Shown piece after piece: positions 1 through 5,420 of a DNA stretch of 6,242 bases. The stretch comes from an uncultured Lachnospiraceae bacterium. Its GTDB lineage: Bacteria > Bacillota_A > Clostridia > Lachnospirales > Lachnospiraceae. The notes beneath the pieces were generated by a model, which worked only from the letters and a program-made list of their open reading frames with translations, searched no databases and was not told the origin of the DNA. The translations under genes and the position numbers were made by a program. Positions within the stretch are counted from its first letter, which is position 1. Every line of letters begins with the position of its first letter. Location: the NCBI GenBank assembly GCA_946613735.1, contig CAMOFS010000108.1:1-6242 (forward strand). Direction: 5' to 3'.

Positions 1-3
1 GCT

Positions 4-36
4 GTCATCCTGAGGGCGTAAGCCCGAAGGATCTTA
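4..36 (+). repeat. Hairpin repeat, copy 1, abutting the end of the symporter gene
   Basis: Reads as a near-perfect hairpin: outer stem ATCCT (7-11) with AGGAT (28-32), a symmetric internal loop of GA (12-13) facing GA (26-27), inner stem GGGC (14-17) with GCCC (22-25), and a GTAA tetraloop (18-21), which fits the GNRA pattern. The flanks TGTC and CTT are shared with the copy at 5299-5328. In the plus orientation the hairpin is followed by a T-rich stretch (34-45) that is also the last codons and stop of the minus-strand symporter gene. It could therefore terminate a plus-strand gene lying left of the window, or protect the 3' end of the symporter mRNA. What lies to the left is not visible. 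Confidence 0.75.
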
Positions 37-1500
37 TTTTCTTTTCTCCAGTTCCTCACATATATGATCGTATGTGGCTTCGTCCAGAGTATACTTTTTC
101 TTGTAGATCAGATATGATGCGATCATCATCACTGCTGAGAGGATGACCATCACAAACAGCAGGCCGTCGGTCTGAGCACTGTCTACGTTGGTGAGCACCT
201 TGTCGATGGCTTCCAGCTTTTGCTCCTCGGTAATAGCTCCGGATGCGGCCTGGTTTTCAAAGCCAGATATCTGGTTGGTGTATTCCGTCACTCCAAATGC
301 CATATAGGTAAGGGAGGTGATCATTACCAAAAGAGCCGAGGACATCTTGGTCAAAAACGGTCTCAGGGAAGCAATGATAGCCTCGTCCCTGGTGCCGAAC
401 TTGTACTCGTTGTACTCGACGGTATTGAGGATGGAGATCATCATGATAAGGTAGTATCCGTACTGACCAAAGCTGCCCAGCATGTATCCTATGGTAAGCA
501 CCCAGAAGCCTGCCGTGGAGCTGCCCATACCTCTGGAGATGATCATCATCACGTACCCAAACATGGACAGTCCTAAAAGAACGGTCATTAGCTTTACGCG
601 GCCCAGCTTTTTAACTATCATGGGATAAAATATCATAAGAAAGGCTGTAGCTGACATACCTACCAGGGTAAAGGTGGAATAGAGACCGCCCCTGTATCCG
701 TAAAGGAAGTAGATATAGGTGCTGCCCAAACCGCCTACCACGATCATGCTTCCCGTCTCCTGGATCAAAAATACCAGTGAGATCCAAAGCAGCTGGTCGT
801 TACCGGTGATGGTGGATAAAATGCGCTTGAAGGAAAGTGGAGTGGGTGGAAGCTTCATATCGTCCCTGTTTTCCCTGACTCCGAATACTGTAAAGAGCAA
901 AAATGCGGGGGCAAGGATGCCGATGATGATGGACATATAACCGTAGCCGCTGGCTGTGCTGCCGCCCAGTGCCATGGCTCCCGCCGTAAAGAGGGGAATG
1001 GCCACGCTGGCAAGGGCATTGCCTATGCCTGCAAAGAGGGTGGCGCGGGAAGTGAAGGTATCCCTGGCACCGCCGTCACGGGAAAGGGCGGGGATCATGC
1101 CCCAGTAAGCTATGTCGTTCATGGTGTAGGTAATGGAAAATGCGAAATACGATATGCCGAAGGCAGTGATAAAGGACCAGCCCGTAAGCTTCGTATTGAA
1201 TAGGAATACTATGACCGCTGTGGTGGATATGGCTCCTGCCACCAGCCAGGGCTTGAACTTGCCGAACCGTGTCCTGGTGCGCTCGATGATATTGCCCATG
1301 ATGGGGTCATTTAGAGCATCAAAGATCCTGGCAGCCACCATAATGGCGGTAATGGCGCCCAGCTGGGTATTGCTCAGCTCCCTGGTGAACATGATGTAGG
1401 TCAAAAGGAACTTGGAGACCAGAACATACACCATGTCGCGTCCCACGGTTCCTAAGGGGAAGCACCAGAGATTCTGCTTGTAGTACTTTTTTTCATTCAT
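34..1500 (-). CDS. GPH-family (MelB-like) glycoside:cation symporter, 488 aa
   Basis: An integral membrane secondary transporter of the major facilitator superfamily, glycoside-pentoside-hexuronide:cation symporter family, which imports a sugar or glycoside with Na+ or H+. Length (488) is close to MelB (about 475), and about 12 hydrophobic segments run through the protein. The MelB hallmark residues have counterparts: R21-D22 in helix I (MelB K18-D19), D61 and D65 in DALNDPIMG (cation-site D55 and D59), the RTRTRFGKFKPW loop at 74-85, D129 in NDIAYWGMIP (D124), EYNEYKFGTRDEA at 362-374, and K385 (K377). A hydrophilic segment at about 402-445 separates the last two helices. The start is fixed by GGGAGGG (1509-1515) 8 nt upstream of the ATG. 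It is transcribed divergently from the chemoreceptor gene from mirror-image promoters, suggesting co-regulation. The substrate cannot be named from sequence; melibiose-, xyloside- or glucuronide-type compounds are all possible. The family is clear, the substrate open. Confidence 0.92.
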   Translation of the reverse strand: MNEKKYYKQNLWCFPLGTVGRDMVYVLVSKFLLTYIMFTRELSNTQLGAITAIMVAARIFDALNDPIMGNIIERTRTRFGKFKPWLVAGAISTTAVIVFLFNTKLTGWSFITAFGISYFAFSITYTMNDIAYWGMIPALSRDGGARDTFTSRATLFAGIGNALASVAIPLFTAGAMALGGSTASGYGYMSIIIGILAPAFLLFTVFGVRENRDDMKLPPTPLSFKRILSTITGNDQLLWISLVFLIQETGSMIVVGGLGSTYIYFLYGYRGGLYSTFTLVGMSATAFLMIFYPMIVKKLGRVKLMTVLLGLSMFGYVMMIISRGMGSSTAGFWVLTIGYMLGSFGQYGYYLIMMISILNTVEYNEYKFGTRDEAIIASLRPFLTKMSSALLVMITSLTYMAFGVTEYTNQISGFENQAASGAITEEQKLEAIDKVLTNVDSAQTDGLLFVMVILSAVMMIASYLIYKKKYTLDEATYDHICEELEKRK

Positions 1501-1546
1501 TGTAAAATCCCTCCCAAATTATGTGTTGCGGTAAAAACCACTAATG

Positions 1547-1575
1547 ATTTTACTCTTTTTGCAAAGCAGGTACAA
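1547..1575 (-). promoter_or_regulatory. Putative sigma-A promoter of the symporter gene
   Basis: On the minus strand, TTGTAC (1575-1570) and TAAAAT (1552-1547) are separated by exactly 17 bp. The -10 matches TATAAT at 5 of 6 positions, the -35 only at TTG. Transcription would start near 1540, giving a leader of about 40 nt with the ribosome binding site at 1515-1509. Support comes from the mirror-image promoter on the other strand, which has the same AAAGAG-TAAxAT-CAT block and the same spacing. Confidence 0.6.
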
Positions 1576-1590
1576 GTTTTAATTATTAGC

Positions 1591-1619
1591 TTGCATTAAG
1601 GGGAAGTAAAGAGTAATAT
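1591..1619 (+). promoter_or_regulatory. Putative sigma-A promoter of the chemoreceptor gene
   Basis: TTGCAT (1591-1596), a 17-bp spacer, then TAATAT (1614-1619). Neither hexamer is a strong consensus match (3/6 and 4/6), but the arrangement is the mirror image of the symporter promoter, with an identical AAAGAG block immediately before the -10. The expected start is near 1626, giving a 5' leader of about 60 nt that contains the hairpin at 1647-1663. I saw no convincing sigma-28 (flagellar/chemotaxis sigma) promoter of TAAA-N15-CCGATAT type here. TATCAT (1617-1622) is an alternative -10. Confidence 0.5.
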
Positions 1620-1646
1620 CATAGTTAAGTGTTGTATGTATTGGCA

Positions 1647-1663
1647 GCCACATCTTATGTGGC
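1647..1663 (+). promoter_or_regulatory. Short perfect hairpin in the chemoreceptor mRNA leader
   Basis: GCCACAT (1647-1653) pairs perfectly with ATGTGGC (1657-1663) around a CTT loop. It lies in the 5' leader, 12 nt before the ribosome binding site, and is followed by ACGTTTTATTA. The T-run is short and offset, so it is a poor terminator. A 5' mRNA stabiliser, weak attenuator or protein-binding hairpin are alternatives. Confidence 0.5.
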
Positions 1664-1675
1664 ACGTTTTATTAC

Positions 1676-1683
1676 AGGAGGGG
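1676..1683 (+). promoter_or_regulatory. Ribosome binding site that fixes the chemoreceptor start
   Basis: AGGAGGGG ends 2 nt before the ATG at 1686 (4 nt from the AGGAGG core). It rules out the in-frame GTG at 1629, whose extra 19 codons would be read through this site and the leader hairpin. Confidence 0.85.
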
Positions 1684-1685
1684 TT

Positions 1686-3761
1686 ATGGCTAAGAAAGAA
1701 AAAAAAGTCAAAACTAAGACACAGGGCGGTAAAGCTGGGCTTAACATGCGCAGTACACTATTGATGTACGCTTTGATCCCGCTTATCGTAACGTCTATCA
1801 CGATCGGTATCGTATCGATCACACAGACCACCCAGCAGATCAAATCACAGACCCATGATTCACTGGTACAGGTTATTGAGAACGTGGGTAGTTCCTTTGA
1901 TACTATTGCAGCTAAAAACGGCAACCTGCTTATGGGCTATTCCAAGGCTCCTATTGTAAAGCAGGCTATTTTGCATCCTGAGGATGCTGCACTCCAGGCT
2001 CAGGCAGAGGCCTATACAGTGGATTTTTTCTCCACTCTCGAAGGCTGGGAGGGCATATATATAGCAGACTGGAATTCCAAGGTGCTCGCACATAGTTCCG
2101 ACGCTGCCGTGGGTATGGTCCTAAGAGAGGGTGATGCACTTACCGGACTCCAGAACAACATCCTGGCTGCCGACGGTGTATTCAATACAGGTATCATCAC
2201 TTCACCCGCATCGGGCCAGTTAATAATGTCCATGTATTATCCGGTTATGGATGGAGATACACCCATCGGTTTTGTTGGCTGCGGTACTTATGTCAGCAAC
2301 GTGGCATCTGCAATATCTGATGTATCAGGATTGGGACTGTCTTCTGCATATATATACTATGTGGACAACAAGGGCACCATGCTCCATCATCCCGATGAGT
2401 CTAAGATCGGTAACCCCGTGGAGAATGAGGCGGTCAAGGGACTGGTGGCAGGACTTGAGGCAGGTCAGAGCCCTGATCCCGATGTTATCGTGTACAACTA
2501 CAAGGGTAAGGTTAAGTACGCTGCTTACTATATCGGTGCTAATGACAGCTACATCGCGGTTCTTACCGCTGACGAGGATGAGGTCCTTAAGGGAGTAGGC
2601 CGTATCAGGATGCTCATCATTATCATCTGTATCGTATGTATAGTTATCTTTGCGATCCTCGGTTCACTTATCGAGCGGCTCATATCCGTTCCCCTTATCA
2701 AGATCTCCGAGGCACTCGGCAAGCTTGCAGACGGTGACGTTACCGTTGATACAGATGCTCAGTCACATATACATGAGACAAAGAACCTCGTCGCATCCTT
2801 CAAGGCACTGCGTGATGCTCTTTCCAACTCCATGCATTCCGTCAAGTCATCTGCTTCTGTTCTTAATAAGGCTATCGTCAGCGTAGATGGCATGACCGGT
2901 AAAAATGTGGATTCCGTATCCCAGATCAACTCCGCTATCGGCGAGGTGGCTGACACCTCACAGGCAGTGGCAGAGAATGCTCAGGCTATGGCAGGACGTG
3001 CCATTGAGCTGGGCGACAATATCGAGCACCTTAACCACAATGTCAGCACTCTTTACGAGGCATCACAGACTATCAAGAATGCCAACAACGATGCAACTGA
3101 CTGCATGAAGTCAGTATACGCAGGGGCTAACGAATCTGTTGAGGCCATGACTGATATCACTAATAAGATCACCGAGACCAACAGTGCCATCGGTGAGATC
3201 GAGGCAGCAGTACAGGCTATCGAGTCCATCGCTGCGCAGACCAACCTCTTGTCACTGAATGCATCCATCGAGGCTGCCCGTGCAGGTGAAGCAGGTAAGG
3301 GTTTTGCAGTTGTGGCTGATGAGATCAGATCTCTTGCTGATTCCTCTGCTGAGTCTGCCAAGGAGATCAAGCTTATCATCGAGAATGTTACCGAGCTTTC
3401 CAATGGTACAGTGGAGATGTCCAACCGTGTATTTGATGTGATCAACCGTGAGCAGACTGATATCGATCAGGCTCAGGAGAAGTTCAACGTACTTTCCGAT
3501 TCCGTGGAGACAGCCATCACCGAGATCAATACCATCAGGGATATGGCTGACAAGCTGGAGGAGATCAAGGACGAGCTTACCAAGTCCACCACCGATCTGG
3601 GTGCCATCTCCGAGGAGCTTGGTGCATCTGCCCAGGAGGTTGCGGCTTCCTGTCAGACAGTTACCGAGGCTTGCTCCGATACGCAGAATTCTACCACTGA
3701 GATGCGCAGTATCAATGAGGATATGAGTGCAGCCATCGACTTCTTCAAGCTGGGAGAATGA
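1686..3761 (+). CDS. Methyl-accepting chemotaxis protein with Cache-type sensor, 691 aa
   Basis: A transmembrane chemoreceptor that binds a ligand outside the cell and controls the CheA-CheW kinase complex. Order: Lys-rich cytoplasmic N-tail (1-20), TM1 (about 23-46), extracellular sensor (about 47-308), TM2 (309-330), HAMP with conserved Pro336 (about 330-382), then a long antiparallel coiled coil. The sensor has two Cache-like modules; WEGIYIADW (121-129) and [17 protein letters not shown] (226-242) are typical Cache elements. The signalling tip is canonical: [18 protein letters not shown] at 518-535. About 155 residues lie on each side of it, about 22 heptads per arm, as in the long 44-heptad receptors common in Bacillota (my count). 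E643-E644 and Q650-E651 are plausible methylation/deamidation sites. It ends in DFFKLGE, without a CheR/CheB-tethering pentapeptide. Divergent and probably co-regulated with the symporter, so it may sense that substrate or a related one. The ligand is unknown. Confidence 0.95.
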   Translation: MAKKEKKVKTKTQGGKAGLNMRSTLLMYALIPLIVTSITIGIVSITQTTQQIKSQTHDSLVQVIENVGSSFDTIAAKNGNLLMGYSKAPIVKQAILHPEDAALQAQAEAYTVDFFSTLEGWEGIYIADWNSKVLAHSSDAAVGMVLREGDALTGLQNNILAADGVFNTGIITSPASGQLIMSMYYPVMDGDTPIGFVGCGTYVSNVASAISDVSGLGLSSAYIYYVDNKGTMLHHPDESKIGNPVENEAVKGLVAGLEAGQSPDPDVIVYNYKGKVKYAAYYIGANDSYIAVLTADEDEVLKGVGRIRMLIIIICIVCIVIFAILGSLIERLISVPLIKISEALGKLADGDVTVDTDAQSHIHETKNLVASFKALRDALSNSMHSVKSSASVLNKAIVSVDGMTGKNVDSVSQINSAIGEVADTSQAVAENAQAMAGRAIELGDNIEHLNHNVSTLYEASQTIKNANNDATDCMKSVYAGANESVEAMTDITNKITETNSAIGEIEAAVQAIESIAAQTNLLSLNASIEAARAGEAGKGFAVVADEIRSLADSSAESAKEIKLIIENVTELSNGTVEMSNRVFDVINREQTDIDQAQEKFNVLSDSVETAITEINTIRDMADKLEEIKDELTKSTTDLGAISEELGASAQEVAASCQTVTEACSDTQNSTTEMRSINEDMSAAIDFFKLGE

Positions 3762-3767
3762 TATAAT
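3759..3767 (+). promoter_or_regulatory. Putative extended -10 promoter overlapping the chemoreceptor stop codon
   Basis: TGATATAAT is a perfect match to the extended -10 consensus TGnTATAAT, and its TGA is the stop codon of the chemoreceptor gene. No good -35 exists at 16-18 bp, which extended -10 promoters can tolerate. Transcription would start near 3774, 22 bp before the terminator hairpin, and then enter the aldehyde dehydrogenase leader. A chance match is possible in A/T-rich DNA. Confidence 0.4.
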
Positions 3768-3795
3768 AACAAAAGCCAAAGCACATATGATTACT

Positions 3796-3827
3796 TGTAG
3801 GAGGCCATTGGCCTCCTACAGATTTTT
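3796..3827 (+). terminator. Strong intrinsic terminator between chemoreceptor and aldehyde dehydrogenase genes
   Basis: TGTAGGAGGCC (3796-3806) pairs perfectly with GGCCTCCTACA (3810-3820) around an ATT loop, an 11-bp stem with 7 G-C pairs, followed by GA and five Ts (3823-3827). It sits 34 bp after the chemoreceptor stop. Its T-tract ends 16 bp before the next start codon, so it may also act as an attenuator for the aldehyde dehydrogenase. GCCAA (3775-3779) can pair with TTGGC (3808-3812), a weak competing structure. Confidence 0.88.
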
Positions 3828-3829
3828 AA

Positions 3830-3836
3830 GGGGGAG
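3830..3836 (+). promoter_or_regulatory. Ribosome binding site that fixes the aldehyde dehydrogenase start
   Basis: GGGGGAG lies 7 nt before the ATG at 3844 and directly after the terminator T-tract. It excludes in-frame upstream starts at 3727 and 3787, which would be translated across the terminator hairpin and do not resemble aldehyde dehydrogenase sequence. Confidence 0.8.
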
Positions 3837-3843
3837 AGTAGCA

Positions 3844-5256
3844 ATGTGGACAAAGGAAACTATCCATAAGACGGTAGAGGATCAGCGAGCATTTTTCAGA
3901 TCCGACAAGACTCTTGATGTAGAGTTTCGTATCAGGCAGTTAAAGAAACTTAAAAAAGCGGTCCTGGACCACGAGGAAGATCTTAAAAAAGCCTTAGAGG
4001 CTGATTTGGGAAGACACGCACTGGAAGCGTATTTTTGCGATATTGGCACGGTGGTATTAGAGACCAATGAGATGATCCATGGCCTGAGAAAATGGGCCAG
4101 ACCTGAGAGGCATTTTTCGGGGCTTTTGTGCTTTCCCAGCATGACGACCAAGGTATATAAGATGCCCTATGGTACGAGTCTCATCATCAGTCCCTTTAAC
4201 TTTCCCATACTGCTATCACTGGGTGTGCTGGTGGCGTCCATCGGTGGAGGCAACACTGCGGTCATTAAGACCAGCAGCAAGACTCCCAATTGTACCAGAG
4301 CCCTGCAGCAGCTTATTTCGGAGGCCTTTCCTCCGGAGTATATCACTGTCATAGACGGCGGCCATGATGTGGCCGACCTGTGCCTTGAAGAGAGATTTGA
4401 CAAGATCTTTTACACGGGTTCTCCCCGTGTGGCGAAGCATGTTATGGAGATGGCAGCCAAAAATCTTACCCCGGTTGCACTGGAGCTGGGTGGTGAGCAG
4501 GGCAATTTCTGTATCATCAGAAAGGATGCGGATATTAATGATGCCGCCAGAAAGATCGCATTTTTCAAGCTTTTGAATGCGGGACAGATCTGCATCAATA
4601 TCAACCAGGTGGCTGTGGCAGAAGAGGTGGCCGACCGGTTTTTGGAGGCTCTAAAGAAGGAATTTGACAGACAGATAGGAAAGGCGCTGGAAAACCCTGA
4701 GTATCCCAGATTGGTAAGCCGGGCTGCCTATGATAAATGTGAGCAGGAGGCCACGGAGTACGCTGATCGTATCATCTATGGTGGCAACGGGGATCCCAAG
4801 ACCTGCCGGTATGAGCCCACCATAATATATCCTGTATCACTGGAGGAGAACGTAGTCAATCACGAGCTTTTCTGCCCGTTGCTTCCTGTGGTACCTTTCA
4901 AGGACAGCCAGATAGACAGCCTACTTTCGGAGATAGCATCCCGTGAGCATGGGCTGGCGCTGTATGTCTTTACAGACGATGTCAGATGGGCTCTCGACAT
5001 GATGCAGACCCAGCAGTTCGGAGGCGGCTGTGTCAACGAGGTATGCCTGCATCTTATGGTCAAGGGAGTGCCCTTTGGAGGTACGGGCCACTCAGGCATG
5101 GGCGCTTATCATGGCGAGTGGGGCTTCAGGGAGTTCACTCATCCCCAGACCGTACTGGTGGGGAGTAACCACTTCAACCTTTCCCTTAGGGAGCATCCCT
5201 ATAGCGGTAAGAAAAATGCCTGGAAGGAAAAACTGGTCAGGATTTTTGAAAAGTAG
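3844..5256 (+). CDS. ALDH3-like NAD(P)-dependent aldehyde dehydrogenase, 470 aa
   Basis: Oxidises an aldehyde to the carboxylic acid with NAD(P)+ in the cytoplasm. The length fits the ALDH3/fatty-aldehyde/coniferyl-aldehyde branch (about 450-485). Landmarks: SPFNFP with Asn119, Lys142 in KTSSKTP, the FYTGS cofactor turn (189-193), general base Glu214 in LELGG, nucleophile Cys250 in NAGQIC, Glu341 in ELFCPLLPV, and the ALDH3-type end PFGGTGHSGMGAYHG (410-424). There is no C-terminal membrane helix, so it is probably soluble. Three departures from the family: the usual ELGGKSP is ELGGEQGN with two extra residues, putting Glu214 and Cys250 36 apart instead of the usual 34; Cys250 is followed by ININQ rather than the ALDH3 APDY; and Gly in EEIFGP is Cys344. 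All catalytic residues are present, so activity is expected, but substrate and cofactor preference may be unusual. It is preceded by a terminator with no room for a promoter after it. The specific substrate cannot be assigned. Confidence 0.92.
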   Translation: MWTKETIHKTVEDQRAFFRSDKTLDVEFRIRQLKKLKKAVLDHEEDLKKALEADLGRHALEAYFCDIGTVVLETNEMIHGLRKWARPERHFSGLLCFPSMTTKVYKMPYGTSLIISPFNFPILLSLGVLVASIGGGNTAVIKTSSKTPNCTRALQQLISEAFPPEYITVIDGGHDVADLCLEERFDKIFYTGSPRVAKHVMEMAAKNLTPVALELGGEQGNFCIIRKDADINDAARKIAFFKLLNAGQICININQVAVAEEVADRFLEALKKEFDRQIGKALENPEYPRLVSRAAYDKCEQEATEYADRIIYGGNGDPKTCRYEPTIIYPVSLEENVVNHELFCPLLPVVPFKDSQIDSLLSEIASREHGLALYVFTDDVRWALDMMQTQQFGGGCVNEVCLHLMVKGVPFGGTGHSGMGAYHGEWGFREFTHPQTVLVGSNHFNLSLREHPYSGKKNAWKEKLVRIFEK

Positions 5257-5298
5257 GGATTTTTTGTCACTGTGCTCCTCAGAATATCAGTAGTTTTT

Positions 5299-5328
5299 GT
5301 CATTCTGAGCGAAGCGAAGAATCTTTTT
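5299..5328 (+). repeat. Hairpin repeat, copy 2, with T-tract (likely terminator)
   Basis: Same architecture as the copy at 4-36: outer stem ATTCT (5302-5306) with AGAAT (5318-5322), GA (5307-5308) facing GA (5316-5317), and inner stem GC/GC closing a GAA loop (5309-5315). The inner GCGAAGC is a motif known for an exceptionally stable mini-hairpin in DNA. It is followed by C and five Ts (5324-5328), so it probably terminates the aldehyde dehydrogenase transcript, 46 bp after its stop codon. Compared with copy 1 the third outer pair is T-A instead of C-G, a compensatory change that supports the folded form. Confidence 0.75.
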
Positions 5329-5420
5329 ACATTTTTTACACCTGTGTGCCTGCTACCTCTACGGGGAAGGCTGGATAGATATTATAAGTCCGCAGAAAAG
5401 CAGTTAAAGGAGGATTAGAG

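Larger units (their letters stand above)
1544..1622. repeat. 15-bp imperfect inverted repeat spanning both divergent promoters
   Basis: Left arm 1544-1558 is ATGATTTTACTCTTT. Right arm 1608-1622 is AAAGAGTAATATCAT, whose reverse complement differs from the left arm at a single base (position 1549). The arms are 49 bp apart and centred on 1583. The -35 elements and CAAG (1573-1576)/CTTG (1590-1593) are symmetric about the same centre. Each arm contains one -10 element. This could be a shared regulator site at both promoters or simply two copies of one optimised promoter core. Confidence 0.75.

Noticed and set aside
220..576. 118-codon open frame on the plus strand inside the symporter gene
   Set aside because: Antisense shadow of conserved transmembrane segments; His-rich product without recognisable domain.
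1629..1685. N-terminal extension of the chemoreceptor from a GTG codon
   Set aside because: It would be read through the leader hairpin and ribosome binding site; the ATG at 1686 has ideal spacing.
1501..1685. Sigma-28 type promoter or catabolite-repression (cre) site in the divergent region
   Set aside because: I looked for TAAA-N15-CCGATAT and for a WTGNAANCGNWNNCW-like site; the best candidates (for example around 1521-1536) have too many mismatches.
2251..2598. 115-codon alternative-frame open frame inside the chemoreceptor gene
   Set aside because: Fully overlaps the Cache sensor in another frame and has no domain or ribosome binding site.
3252..3779. 175-codon open frame on the minus strand opposite the chemoreceptor gene
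   Set aside because: It lies antisense to the highly conserved signalling domain, has no ribosome binding site of note, and its protein shows low-complexity composition expected from the codon bias of the real gene. It also runs into the gene end.
3727..3843. N-terminal extension of the aldehyde dehydrogenase
   Set aside because: It would overlap the chemoreceptor gene and cross the terminator; residues encoded there are unlike aldehyde dehydrogenases, and GGGGGAG fixes the ATG at 3844.
5261..5302. Direct repeat TTTTTGTCA at 5261-5269 and 5294-5302, possibly a decayed hairpin repeat before copy 2
   Set aside because: The first occurrence lacks both stems and the GA/GA loop; only the T-rich flank and a nearby GAAT are shared, which is too little to call.
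5324..5420. Promoter for the peptidase gene
   Set aside because: TTTACA at 5335-5340 is a fair -35 but no acceptable -10 follows at 16-18 bp; TATTAT at 5380-5385 has no -35. Not strong enough to list as a feature.
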